Below, piece after piece: positions 1 through 8,629 of a stretch of 64,000 bases of DNA. This DNA is from Bifidobacteriaceae bacterium. GTDB lineage: Bacteria > Actinomycetota > Actinomycetes > Actinomycetales > Bifidobacteriaceae. Positions within the stretch are counted from its first letter, which is position 1. Every line of letters begins with the position of its first letter. Both the position numbers and the translations under genes were made by a program. The notes under the pieces are model-generated. The model saw only the letters and a list, made by a program, of their open reading frames with translations. It ran no database searches and was not told the origin of the DNA. The stretch is taken from NCBI GenBank assembly GCA_022651005.1, contig JALCQD010000002.1:186001-250000 (forward strand), given 5' to 3'.

Positions 1-2
1 CG

Positions 3-83
3 TTGGGAACCGAAGTCGTTCCTTCCGGCGTGGTGTATCTGGCGAGTCAGCAGCTGGCAGGCGCGCAGTACATCCGTATCTGA
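3..83 (+). CDS. C-terminal end of an unidentified protein (partial)
   Basis: An open frame enters from the left edge and ends at a TGA at 81-83, giving 26 residues that finish with the residues AQYIRI. The fragment is too short to assign to a family. The next gene starts 76 bases further on the same strand, so the two could be co-transcribed. The reading frame was chosen because it has no stop and a plausible composition; the other two forward frames look less protein-like but cannot be excluded. Confidence 0.4.
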   Translation: MGTEVVPSGVVYLASQQLAGAQYIRI

Positions 84-159
84 CGTAATATCTGAGGCAC
101 CGAATTCGTTGTTGAGTTCTGTTTCGTAGTATTTCCCATTATTCTGAGGAGCGTCGCAA

Positions 160-780
160 TTGCCGTATCGTCGTAGCTCGCCATCGCGCTCGCACCACAC
201 GCAGAACACGCCACACGTTCCCGCCTCCCGCTGGGATACGGACGACGCCATTACTTCCGTTCCCACACAGTTGGGAACCATCGTCATCGCGGCGGCGCTC
301 ATGTGCGTATGCAATATCATCGTGGCTCCGCTCTATGCGAGCTTGTCAGGCAATCGTCTCGCTGTGCTGCCGTGGGTGGCCGTCATCTCTCTGTTGACGG
401 TGGGATTTTGCGCCACGGTGGGATTTGCCGTTGTCTGGCTTGGAGATCTCCTCGGCGCTCGGGTGCGGTCCCGCTATGTGCCGCTCGTCTTTGCCTGCTT
501 GGGTTTTGTGGCCTTTGGCATATGGGGCGGGTTTGTCGTTGCCTCGATATTTGACTCCATTGTGGTTCCGGCGGGTGCGAGTCCTCTCCAAGGAATGGCA
601 TTGTGGTCTGTGGCGATCAACAGCGCCGTCATCGGAGCGCTTGGCTTTGGAGCGGGAAGATTTATTGCCGAGCGCAAGCGTCTTGTGTGGCCGTTCACGT
701 GGACGCTGATTATTGTGGAGCTGCTTGTGGCGGGAGCGGGCATCTTCTTCCTCGCGCAGGTGTACGCGTTCCTGTACTGA
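160..780 (+). CDS. Small polytopic membrane protein of unknown function
   Basis: This 206-residue protein has a short polar N-terminus rich in Ser, Arg and His (residues 1-35), followed by about five hydrophobic segments (roughly 40-60, 70-95, 105-130, 145-165 and 178-206). It should therefore be an integral membrane protein with a cytoplasmic N-terminal tail. The start is a TTG at 160, preceded by GAGGA at 146-150. No catalytic motif or known family is recognised. It lies upstream of an FKBP gene on the same strand, about 145 bases away, so it is probably a separate transcription unit. The last membrane segment runs to the C-terminus. Confidence 0.6.
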   Translation: MPYRRSSPSRSHHTQNTPHVPASRWDTDDAITSVPTQLGTIVIAAALMCVCNIIVAPLYASLSGNRLAVLPWVAVISLLTVGFCATVGFAVVWLGDLLGARVRSRYVPLVFACLGFVAFGIWGGFVVASIFDSIVVPAGASPLQGMALWSVAINSAVIGALGFGAGRFIAERKRLVWPFTWTLIIVELLVAGAGIFFLAQVYAFLY

Positions 781-924
781 GTTTTGTCTTGAGCGATTTG
801 TGCGTGCCGAGAAATTGTGCGCGGTGAGTGTGAGCGGCAAAGTCGGCGTCGTATCATTGTCTGCGAAGCTCGATAGCCTAGGGCACACGCGTCTAGGCGA
901 TACATATAACACGAAGGAGTAACG

Positions 925-1335
925 ATGGCTGACGAAACCATGCCGAAAGTCAACGAAGAGTTCGGTGCTTATCCGGCCCTTGAGTTCCCCACCCCGCAGG
1001 CACCTGCAGGTCTGAAGTCTGTTGAGGTCATCGAGGGTGACGGCCCCGTCGTTCGTAAGGGTGACACTGTGACCGTAAACTACCATGGCGTGGTCTGGGG
1101 CAACGATAAGCCTTTCGACTCAAGTTTCGACCGTCATGAGCCTGCTAGCTTCGGCATCGGTGTGGGCCAGGTCATCAAGGGTTGGGATCAGACAGTGGTG
1201 GGCCACAACGTTGGCTCCCGTCTGCTGCTTTCGATTCCCCCGGAGTATGGTTACGGCTCTCGCGGAATTCCGCAGGCGGGCATCGGCGGTGGCGATACGC
1301 TCGTCTTCGTCGTCGATATCGTATCGACCCGCTGA
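925..1335 (+). CDS. FKBP-type peptidyl-prolyl cis-trans isomerase
   Basis: The 136-residue protein is a single FKBP domain without a signal peptide, so it is expected to act in the cytoplasm on X-Pro bonds during protein folding. The FKBP core runs from about residue 40 (VRKGDTVTVNYHG) through the conserved stretch FDSSFDR, the hallmark GVGQVIKGWDQ, and PPEYGYGSRG near the end. The length is typical of a stand-alone actinobacterial FKBP. The ATG at 925 follows the ribosome binding site GAAGGAG. A 6-bp inverted repeat (GCCTAG at 876-881, CTAGGC at 893-898) sits just upstream and might be regulatory. greA follows 160 bases later; the pair is a common actinobacterial neighbourhood. Confidence 0.93.
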   Translation: MADETMPKVNEEFGAYPALEFPTPQAPAGLKSVEVIEGDGPVVRKGDTVTVNYHGVVWGNDKPFDSSFDRHEPASFGIGVGQVIKGWDQTVVGHNVGSRLLLSIPPEYGYGSRGIPQAGIGGGDTLVFVVDIVSTR

Positions 1336-1496
1336 TTGCTGAGTGCCGGTATATGGCACTGAGATAACTGGTGGCGCGCAGGCCCCCGTCTTGTGCGCGC
1401 GTTGCTCGCGGTGATGAGTAATTAATGGAAGTTTCGGGGTAAAATGCAAGGTCTGTTGTCCGGTAAGCGGACGGAGACGTTAAGGAGTGTGGTCAC

Positions 1497-1982
1497 ATGG
1501 CCAATGACGACGAAAAGACGATTCTTCTGACCCAGGATGCCTACGACAAGCTCAAGCACGAGCTTGATCAGCGCCAGGGCGAGATGCGTGAAGAGATCAC
1601 CGAGAAGATCGCCACTGCCCGTGCGGAAGGTGATTTGAGCGAGAACGGTGGCTATCAGGCCGCCAAGGATGCGCAGGGCAAGAACGAGGGCCGTATCAAT
1701 GAGCTCATCGTGAAGCTGCGTGCCGCGCAGATTCTCAAGGCTCCGCCGGCGGGAACCGTGGGCAACGGCTCGAAAGTCACCATCAAGATCGCAGGCAATG
1801 AGGTCGAATATGTGTTGGGTTCCCGTGAGATCGCGGTTGCCACCGACCTCGACGTCATCAGCCCTGAGTCTCCCATCGGAGCGGCCATCATGGGCGCAAA
1901 GAAGGGCGATTCAGTGAGTTACGACGCTCCCAATGGCAAGAAGATCACGGTTGAAATCGTGGACTCTGAGCCACTGAAATAA
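1497..1982 (+). CDS. greA: Transcription elongation factor GreA
   Basis: This 161-residue protein has the two-part GreA layout. An N-terminal coiled coil (about residues 10-78) carries the acidic tip region and the signature ENGGYQAAKD, and a C-terminal FKBP-like globular domain (about 85-161) follows. GreA enters the secondary channel of RNA polymerase and stimulates cleavage of backtracked transcripts. The ATG at 1497 follows TAAGGAG. The gene ends 30 bases before a strong inverted repeat shared with the convergent hemolysin-III gene. Length and architecture match the family throughout. Confidence 0.95.
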   Translation: MANDDEKTILLTQDAYDKLKHELDQRQGEMREEITEKIATARAEGDLSENGGYQAAKDAQGKNEGRINELIVKLRAAQILKAPPAGTVGNGSKVTIKIAGNEVEYVLGSREIAVATDLDVISPESPIGAAIMGAKKGDSVSYDAPNGKKITVEIVDSEPLK

Positions 1983-2011
1983 AATGACGGTATTGGAGTA
2001 ATTCGATACGA

Positions 2012-2059
2012 AAAGGGGAAGGCCGCAGGCGCTAGTATGCGTCTGCGGCCTTCCCCTTT
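2012..2059. terminator. Bidirectional terminator between greA and hemolysin-III gene
   Basis: A perfect 17-bp stem pairs 2012-2028 with 2043-2059 (arms AAAGGGGAAGGCCGCAG and its complement) around a 14-base loop. The A-rich left edge and T-rich right edge would give U-tracts on either strand. Its position between two convergent genes fits a shared terminator. Confidence 0.85.
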
Positions 2060-2106
2060 CCTGTAGGTACAGGTGGAGCCTGCGTGTCCGTGGGCAAGGA
2101 GAACGC

Positions 2107-2973
2107 TTACATCATTCCGCGCATCTTGCTGATAACGAGGAAGATGGCGACCATATGGCAGGCGTAGCCCATGACAGTAGCAGAGTGGAAGATCTCGTGG
2201 AATCCGAAGATCTTCGGGCTGGGATCCGGCCAGCGTTTGCCGTAAACGATGGCACCGAGGATGTATATGGCACCTCCCGCGGCGATGAGCCACACAACAG
2301 CTGGACCCGCCAGAGGCGAGACCCAGTACAGTGGCAGGAATCCCACGCCGGAAACGCCGAAAACAATGTAGGTGATGGTGTACACCCAGCGAGGTGCGCT
2401 GATCCAGATGAGGTGAATGATGAGTGCCACGCCCGTGCACGACCACAACGCGATGAGAATTGTATTGCGCCACAGGGGATCGAGCGCGAAGGCCATGGGA
2501 GTATAGGTGCCGGCGATGAGCAGGAAGATGTTCATATGGTCGATGCGGCGAAGGACGTCGGTGACCTTGGGGGACCAGTCACCCAGGTGATAGCACGCAG
2601 AATTGCCGAAGAGAATGAGAGAGGCAGTCATGTAAATGGCACAGGCGGCCTTCATGGCGCCGAAGGGCGCTACGCAGATGGCGACGATGCCACCAGCAAG
2701 TGCAAGGGGAGTGGCGCCTGCGTGAATCCAGCCTCGCATGAGCGGCTTGGGACGGCCGTGAACGTCGAGGCGCACCTTGCGGGGTCGTGATGCCTTCTCC
2801 GTTTTCGCCTGCATCTTCAGGGTGCGCTTTGCATTCTTCTTGGCGGCTTTCGCTGCCTCGGCGTCTACCAGCTTCGATTCTGTGGAATCCTTGACGTTTC
2901 GTGCTGCCTGTGCCATTTTCTCGGTGCTGCGCGAGTTGTGTGCGCGGGTTTGTGCCGCTGATGCACTTTTCAT
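2107..2973 (-). CDS. Hemolysin III (YqfA/PAQR-like) family membrane protein
   Basis: The 288-residue protein has a long, charged N-terminal extension (about residues 1-85, rich in Lys, Ala and Arg). The hemolysin-III membrane core follows, with seven predicted transmembrane segments. The conserved metal-type residues of the family are visible: NSACYHL near residue 155 and HSATVMGYACHM near the C-terminus. Family members are integral membrane proteins related to PAQR receptors; true haemolytic activity is not implied. The ATG at 2973 is preceded on its strand by GGAGGG. The basic extension is unusual, since many homologues begin directly at the first membrane segment, so a later start cannot be excluded. 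It faces greA across a shared terminator. Confidence 0.85.
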   Translation of the reverse strand: MKSASAAQTRAHNSRSTEKMAQAARNVKDSTESKLVDAEAAKAAKKNAKRTLKMQAKTEKASRPRKVRLDVHGRPKPLMRGWIHAGATPLALAGGIVAICVAPFGAMKAACAIYMTASLILFGNSACYHLGDWSPKVTDVLRRIDHMNIFLLIAGTYTPMAFALDPLWRNTILIALWSCTGVALIIHLIWISAPRWVYTITYIVFGVSGVGFLPLYWVSPLAGPAVVWLIAAGGAIYILGAIVYGKRWPDPSPKIFGFHEIFHSATVMGYACHMVAIFLVISKMRGMM

Positions 2974-3096
2974 GGTCGATGCCCTCCATTCACCATACCT
3001 ACGTCTTCGTAACCTACGTTACCGTAACTTAAAGACGTGTCAACCTCTAGTGAACACACTGTTTCTTTAAGGATATCGAGGTAGCCCCTTACGATT

Positions 3097-4590
3097 GTGT
3101 TTGTGACAGATTTTGCCAAAATCATTGCAGATGCCCCCGGTCTTGACGCAGGTGACCGCGAGTGGCTCCATCATCTTGTGGCCGACTGGCAGGTCATTGC
3201 CGATCTGGGCTATGCCGACCTCCTCCTTGCCATTCCCGTCTCCGACGGGCAGTTCGTCTACGCGGGCCAGTGCAGGCCGTCTACGGTGCTTTCTGTGCGC
3301 CCTGACGACCTTGTGGGGCACATGGTGGACGATCAGCTCCGGCCGCTGCTCATTCGGGCATTCGGGTCGCATGAAGTCATTCGTTCGGAATCCATCCGCA
3401 TGATCGACGATTACTCGATCTGCGATGTGGTGGCATGCGTGTGGCATGGTGAGAAGCCTCTTGCCGCCATCGTGCGTGAGACGAACCTTTCCACGCGTGC
3501 CGCAACCGGACGCTACGAATCAGAGAGCATCAAGGCCGCCAAGGATCTCTTCGCCATGATTCCGCGCGGCAAATTCCCCTATACGGACTCCGTGCTTAGC
3601 CAGCGCCACAACGCGCGCGTGCCCGATGGCTTTATCATTCTCTCCGCCGATGGCTCCGTGGAATATGCGTCGCCCAACGCGGTGAGCTGCTTCAAACGAC
3701 TCGGCAACAACTCGGTGATGGAGGGGCAGAACCTCATTGAGCTTGGGGTGAGCTTGATTCACAAGTCCGATCCCGTGCCCGAGCAGTTGCCTTTAGTGCT
3801 GTCTGGCAAGGCTCCCGTGGATTCTGATCTCGAGGCCAATGGTGCGGCGATTTCGATTCGTTCCTGGCCCCTGAGTGACGAAAACGGTCATAGCGGTGCC
3901 GTGATTCTGTGCCGCGACGTCACCGAACTGCGCAGACGCGACCAGCAGCTCAAGACCAAGGACGCCACCATTGCGGAGATTCACCATCGTGTGAAGAACA
4001 ATCTGCAGTCCGTGTCAGCTCTGCTGCGTCTGCAGTCGCGGCGTACGAACAATCCAGAAGTGAAGAAGGCGCTGGGAGAGGCCATGCGCCGCGTGGAAAC
4101 CATCGCCGTGGTGCATGAGGGACTGAGCCAGACGCCCGATGAAGTAGTGGACTTCGATTCCGTGATCTCCAATTTGCTGCGCATGAGTGTTGACCTGGCA
4201 AGTGCGGAGGGGCAGCACATCGAGATTTCCTACATCGGAAGCTTCGGCATGATGCCTGCGCAAGACGCCACCCCGTTGTCTCTGGTGCTCACCGAATTGG
4301 TAACAAACGCCGTGGAGCATGGCTTCGAGGGCGTCAAGGACGGCCACATCGTGATTTCGGTGGGTCGAGGGGGCAACAACCTCAACGTCGTCGTGGAAGA
4401 CGACGGCATCGGCCTTGAAGACGATCCAGATCATGCGCACGAACGCACGCATGGCACTGGCCTGGGAACTCAGATCATCAACACCTTCGTGCAGTCCGAC
4501 TTCGGTGGCACGGTGAAGTGGGAACCGCGGCGCGAAGGCGGCACGCGAGTAATTCTGAACATCAAGCTGAGGGCGGCTCAGGCAGAGTAA
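3097..4590 (+). CDS. pdtaS: Sensor histidine kinase, PdtaS type (GAF-PAS-HisKA_2)
   Basis: This 497-residue soluble histidine kinase has no membrane segment. The N-terminal 150 residues resemble a GAF-like sensor and a PAS-like domain follows (about 175-285). The HisKA_2 box at about 293-306 reads IAEIHHRVKNNLQS, with the phospho-accepting His in HHRVKNN. A C-terminal HATPase domain has the N box ELVTNAVEHGF and the G boxes DDGIGL and GTGLGTQI. This is the layout of mycobacterial PdtaS, whose partner is the ANTAR regulator PdtaR; a good PdtaR candidate lies at 35.5 kb. As in mycobacteria, the kinase gene is convergent with a WhiB1-like gene. A GTG at 3097 or 3103 is the likely start; the ribosome binding site is weak. 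Confidence 0.88.
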   Translation: MFVTDFAKIIADAPGLDAGDREWLHHLVADWQVIADLGYADLLLAIPVSDGQFVYAGQCRPSTVLSVRPDDLVGHMVDDQLRPLLIRAFGSHEVIRSESIRMIDDYSICDVVACVWHGEKPLAAIVRETNLSTRAATGRYESESIKAAKDLFAMIPRGKFPYTDSVLSQRHNARVPDGFIILSADGSVEYASPNAVSCFKRLGNNSVMEGQNLIELGVSLIHKSDPVPEQLPLVLSGKAPVDSDLEANGAAISIRSWPLSDENGHSGAVILCRDVTELRRRDQQLKTKDATIAEIHHRVKNNLQSVSALLRLQSRRTNNPEVKKALGEAMRRVETIAVVHEGLSQTPDEVVDFDSVISNLLRMSVDLASAEGQHIEISYIGSFGMMPAQDATPLSLVLTELVTNAVEHGFEGVKDGHIVISVGRGGNNLNVVVEDDGIGLEDDPDHAHERTHGTGLGTQIINTFVQSDFGGTVKWEPRREGGTRVILNIKLRAAQAE

Positions 4591-4616
4591 AAGAAACCTG
4601 AGTAAAAGAATGCGGG

Positions 4617-4667
4617 CATGTAAAAGGGGTGGCCTTCCAAGTATCTGGAAGACCACCCCTTTTACAT
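4617..4667. terminator. Bidirectional terminator between pdtaS and whiB1-like gene
   Basis: A 23-bp stem with a single mismatch pairs 4617-4639 with 4645-4667 around a 5-base loop. The arms contain AAAAGGGGTGG and CCACCCCTTTT, so U-rich tracts form on either strand. It lies between two convergent genes. Confidence 0.85.
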
Positions 4668-4703
4668 GCGGCTAATACAGCCTCATGACTGCTGCGACCA
4701 CTC

Positions 4704-4982
4704 TCAGGCGTTCATCTGCATGGCAGAAGAACGACGAGCGCGCATGGCGCGACGCTTGAGTGCGCGACGTTCGTCCTCGCTCAATCCGCCCCATACGCCA
4801 GAATCCTGATTCGTATCCAACGCCCACTTCAGGCAGGCGTCGATGACCTTGCAAGTACGGCATACGGCCTTTGCCTCATCAATCTGCTGAAGAGAAGTGC
4901 CCGTATTGCCCACCGGGAAGAACAGTTCAGGATCTTTGTCGCGGCAGCCGGCTTCGGCACGCCAATCAAAAGCATTACTCAC
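4704..4982 (-). CDS. whiB1: WhiB-family iron-sulfur regulator, WhiB1-like
   Basis: The 92-residue protein has the four cluster-binding cysteines of WhiB proteins at positions 13, 41, 44 and 50 (CxxC then C). The turn motif GVWGG is at 62-66, and a basic C-terminal tail (KRRAMRARR) contacts DNA in this family. WhiB1 proteins bind a nitric-oxide-sensitive [4Fe-4S] cluster and the primary sigma factor region 4. The start is a GTG at 4982. Assignment to the WhiB1 subgroup rests on size, sequence and the convergent PdtaS-type kinase next door. About 100 bases separate its start from the upstream gene end and should hold its promoter. Confidence 0.9.
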   Translation of the reverse strand: MSNAFDWRAEAGCRDKDPELFFPVGNTGTSLQQIDEAKAVCRTCKVIDACLKWALDTNQDSGVWGGLSEDERRALKRRAMRARRSSAMQMNA

Positions 4983-5082
4983 GTGAAAACCTCGAAACTT
5001 TCACTCGTTACTGATAACTTCCAGTACCGAGATAACCATGAATTCGGTGATATTTCAAGGGTGTTTTTCTTGCGTCTTTGTG

Positions 5083-7035
5083 CTAGGGCTCAATGCGAGG
5101 TGTTATTGCTATCAAATCTCTGCGAGCACAGCATTGCAGAGTATAAGCCGTTGAGCCATTCAGCACCACAGCACGACCCGGAATCTCATATTCCTGTGGC
5201 TGCCACAGTTTGAGCAGCGCAGGCGGAATCCCCGCCATCACATCAGCCGTCTGCTCTCCGGAGGGAAAAACGATGCGCGTGGCACAGTGCTCTGGATAAC
5301 GCACGTGAGCGCCACTCACGCATGTGAAAATCACGCAGCAGGACTTTGCGGAGAGAGCTTGTGAAAATTCGTTGTGGAGATGATCGACGCTCAAAGGGTC
5401 AAGGAGATCGTCGGCTCCGTCCACGATCCAGAAATCGGGCAGTGTCGTGCGCTTGTTAGGGCATGTATCGGCATCGGGACTCGTGTGTGCATTTGTGTCG
5501 AGATATCCCAGATCGGTGAGGGTGGTCCACCGCAGCGTTGACGTTGGATAGCGCTCGCGGATTTCCGCTGCGATATTCTGTGCGCATGTTGTTTTACCGC
5601 GAGTAGGTGCACCGATGATCGCGATATTTCCCAACTCAGGATTAAGGCGGCACGAGTGTGTGAGGACACCGTCATCGAAAATTCCCACAAGAAGGGTTCC
5701 GTTGCTTGAGCCGCAATTCTCATCCCTCGTGTGCGCCGTCTCGGCAGCAGCAAAGACGTCCTCGTAAGTCACCCGCGTCGTCAACGGGGGAGTAAACAGT
5801 GCGCTTGCTGGAGGTTCTCCGCAAAATCTTGCGGCCTTGGAGCAGTGTGCGGTTATCGCCGTCTCATCTCTTACAACGGCAGAACGAAAGACGGTAATAG
5901 ATTCTGAATCGTTGAGAATTCCCATGCCGGGTGCGGCGGTGGGGAGGGAGGTGGCCTCTTTAATGCCGAGAAGCTCGATGGACTGCATGCTATCGCGCAC
6001 GCGCAGACAGATATTGAGATTGATGTTCGCCTTCATGTCCGTGCTCACTTGCCCCAAGGGATTCTGCGTGGCCAGTATCAGATTCATACCGAGAGAACGC
6101 CCCTGTGCTGCGATTCGCACCAGGTGATCCGAATAGTCCGGCAGTGCGAAGCGCAGGGCGTGAAATTCGTCCACCACAATGACGATGCGTGCTGGTGGTT
6201 CCAGCAATTCATCTATTGTTGCCGCCTGATGCTGTGCCACGAGTTTTTCTCGGCGCGTGAGTTCCGCTTCGATGGCCTGCAGAGCACGCACTGCGTGAGA
6301 GAGATTGAGATCTGACACGAATCCCACTGTGTGAGGCAAACGGTGCAGGGTACGAAAGGTGGCTCCACCCTTGAAATCCAAAAAGATGAAGTTGAGGCGA
6401 CTCGGTGGATGAGCCAGCGCCATGGCCACACACCAGCTTTGCAGGAACATTGATTTTCCCGAGCCGGTGGTTCCTGCAATGAGTGCGTGCGGACCCTGGG
6501 AACAGATATCGAGGGAGAGAGCGTCTTTAGAGTGCGGGCCAGTGGCAGCAGTCGCGCCATCATCGTTGTTGTCGCCGTGAACTGCCCCTGTGACGACGCG
6601 CAGGCCGTGTCTCATTTCTGGTGGTGAGCTCACCCAGGCGCGGACAATGGCTTTCCACATATCGGCGGTAATGGTGGCAACGTCACGGGACGGAAGTATG
6701 GAGAGATCAACAGGAGACGGTGAATTCTCTAATGCGGAACTGTGCGCACCCTGCCGCTGCGAATCAATCAATGCTTGATGCTGCGTCGCTGCGGTGTGCT
6801 TTTCCTCTCGATAGCGTAATAGCGCCGAAAAGGCGTAGGTGCCGCTCATGAAGACACCCGGAACGATCATCGCCAAGAACGTCCAATTCCGTTGCGCCAG
6901 AGCTACCGCAAGCATGGCAGCTTGCGCGAAAACGGGGCAGACGTTGGCGAGAAGAGTCCAGCGTTGCATGGAGCGTTGCGTGGGGCCGCTGCTCGAACTT
7001 GCTCTGCGCTGTCGAGGGCGCGATTTCTTCGTCAC
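5083..7035 (-). CDS. FtsK/SpoIIIE-type membrane ATPase (EccC-like, two P-loops)
   Basis: A 650-residue protein with a basic N-terminus, two membrane segments (about residues 27-46 and 52-72) and an FtsK/SpoIIIE ATPase domain. Its Walker A is GTTGSGKS at 188-195, FKGG lies at about 221 and the Walker B is VIVVDEF near 285-291. A second, weaker P-loop, GAPTRGKT, lies near 475-482 with an acidic WIVDGADD stretch at about 536, so this resembles the tandem ATPases of type VII secretion EccC proteins more than the FtsK translocase. No WXG100 or other secretion component is nearby, so the substrate, protein or DNA, is unknown. It lies downstream of two LCP genes on the same strand, 60 bases after the nearer. 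Confidence 0.75.
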   Translation of the reverse strand: MTKKSRPRQRRASSSSGPTQRSMQRWTLLANVCPVFAQAAMLAVALAQRNWTFLAMIVPGVFMSGTYAFSALLRYREEKHTAATQHQALIDSQRQGAHSSALENSPSPVDLSILPSRDVATITADMWKAIVRAWVSSPPEMRHGLRVVTGAVHGDNNDDGATAATGPHSKDALSLDICSQGPHALIAGTTGSGKSMFLQSWCVAMALAHPPSRLNFIFLDFKGGATFRTLHRLPHTVGFVSDLNLSHAVRALQAIEAELTRREKLVAQHQAATIDELLEPPARIVIVVDEFHALRFALPDYSDHLVRIAAQGRSLGMNLILATQNPLGQVSTDMKANINLNICLRVRDSMQSIELLGIKEATSLPTAAPGMGILNDSESITVFRSAVVRDETAITAHCSKAARFCGEPPASALFTPPLTTRVTYEDVFAAAETAHTRDENCGSSNGTLLVGIFDDGVLTHSCRLNPELGNIAIIGAPTRGKTTCAQNIAAEIRERYPTSTLRWTTLTDLGYLDTNAHTSPDADTCPNKRTTLPDFWIVDGADDLLDPLSVDHLHNEFSQALSAKSCCVIFTCVSGAHVRYPEHCATRIVFPSGEQTADVMAGIPPALLKLWQPQEYEIPGRAVVLNGSTAYTLQCCARRDLIAITPRIEP

Positions 7036-7095
7036 CTTTCCATCATGGGATACGAGACCCGAGGTGGCAGAAAAAATCGAGGGGTGTGGAAAACC

Positions 7096-8547
7096 CTATC
7101 CCGCTACATACCCGCCCACAGTCCCCTTCTTTTGGGTGCCTGCGGCGATGGCGGTGAACATGTCTGTGGTCTTGGTGCTGTCGAGCTCAATGGTGGAGCC
7201 GATGCCAGACGGGGGATAGTAATCCGGGTTGGAGTAGTACACGGTTCCTGTGATGCCGTCAGCTCCGGTTGCGGATTTGAAGGCAAGTGCCATTTGCAGC
7301 AAGGAGAAGGGATTTGCTTTTTCATCCACCTTGATAGCAGCGAGCGCCGCAGAAGTGACCTTCTGCGCCTTCGGAAGATTGAGAAGAGTGGAGGGGGTTG
7401 CCGCTTTCTTCGCAATCGCCTGGATGACGAGGCGTTGGCGTTCGGTGCGGCCAAAGTCCCCGTTGGGGTCCGAGTAGCGAGCGCGGGAGAATTTGAGCGC
7501 GGTGGATCCGGAAACGTTGTGGCACCCGGAGTCCCAGGTGAGCTGGGCGTAGGAATCCGTGAAGGAACGGTTGTAGCACAGCTGAATACCGCCCACGGCA
7601 TCGACCACTTTGGTGACGCCGCCGAAGCCGATGCGTACGAGGTGATCCACTTTGAGCCCGGAGATGTCTTCGATGGTTTCGGTGAGCTTTTCCCACCCGT
7701 AGGTTTCGGACACGGCGTTGAGCTTCATGTCGGTACCGCCTACGGTGACGTACGTATCGCGGGGAATGGAGATCAATGCGGTGGCGCCCGATTTTGGCTT
7801 CACCAGCAGCATGATGGAGTCGGTGCGTTCCCCGACCACGGATCCTTTGGCGCCTGTTCCCTCGGTGCCGTCGCGCACATCGGATCCGGTGATGAGCCAG
7901 GTCTGGGAAGAATCGTCTTCTTTGGTGGACAACCCGTTGTAATGCTGAAGCTGGGAGTTGACCCAGAGATACAGCGCGAGGAGTAGCACCAGGATGATGG
8001 CGAGCAGACTTGCGAGAATGGTGATGACGACCCTGCGCGGATTCCGTTTTTTCGCGACGGTTCCGTTTCCGCGTCCTGCAGCGGCATTGCGTCCGTTACG
8101 GCCACCGTTGGTGCCATTTCCTCCTCGACCGAAGTCGGAGAAATGGCGGCCGCCAGAAGTGCCGTTGTTGGCATGTGTAGCGTTGGGAGTCCGATAGGAC
8201 GGCGCAGAGCGCTGGCTGGAGGCGTACGAGGGTGAATATGACGGTGCAGCGCTGTGAGGCTGCTCGGAGTTCTGTGACCCCATCTGTGGCGCATGGAGGG
8301 TTCTGCTGGAGCCGCCAGCGCGTCGGGGTTCGCGGGGCAGAGGGGGCTGTTTGCTTCCCACGGGAGTCTGATCGTGACGCGGAGTCATAGTGGGTTTGGA
8401 CGCCCCGCTTGCCCCCGACGGTGTGAAGCTGGGAGGCAATGAGGACGTGTCAGCGGCCGGGGAAGTGCGTTTATGAGACGCGGAGGGAACGAAGCTGGGG
8501 GGCGCAAAAGACTCGTCATCTGATGTGGAGTGAGGATCTCGCGCCAT
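7096..8547 (-). CDS. LytR-CpsA-Psr (LCP) family cell-wall ligase
   Basis: The 483-residue protein starts with a disordered, Ser/Pro/Asn/Gly-rich cytoplasmic region (about 1-165). One transmembrane helix follows near 172-194, then an extracytoplasmic LCP domain. LCP signatures include TDSIMLLVKP, SIPRDTYV and the Arg-rich FSRARYSDPNGDFGRTERQ. LCP enzymes move polyprenyl-phosphate-linked glycopolymers onto peptidoglycan outside the membrane. The ATG at 8547 was chosen as the first in frame. A second LCP gene lies just upstream on the same strand, so the two are paralogs in tandem. The long low-complexity cytoplasmic part is unusual in size and could serve protein interactions. Confidence 0.88.
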   Translation of the reverse strand: MARDPHSTSDDESFAPPSFVPSASHKRTSPAADTSSLPPSFTPSGASGASKPTMTPRHDQTPVGSKQPPLPREPRRAGGSSRTLHAPQMGSQNSEQPHSAAPSYSPSYASSQRSAPSYRTPNATHANNGTSGGRHFSDFGRGGNGTNGGRNGRNAAAGRGNGTVAKKRNPRRVVITILASLLAIILVLLLALYLWVNSQLQHYNGLSTKEDDSSQTWLITGSDVRDGTEGTGAKGSVVGERTDSIMLLVKPKSGATALISIPRDTYVTVGGTDMKLNAVSETYGWEKLTETIEDISGLKVDHLVRIGFGGVTKVVDAVGGIQLCYNRSFTDSYAQLTWDSGCHNVSGSTALKFSRARYSDPNGDFGRTERQRLVIQAIAKKAATPSTLLNLPKAQKVTSAALAAIKVDEKANPFSLLQMALAFKSATGADGITGTVYYSNPDYYPPSGIGSTIELDSTKTTDMFTAIAAGTQKKGTVGGYVAG

Positions 8548-8629
8548 GCTTCTTACCCCTGTCTGCCCTCTTTTGTGCTCGTACTCATTAGACTATTGCG
8601 CACGAACGTGTTTTTGTGAGGGAGGCAGA

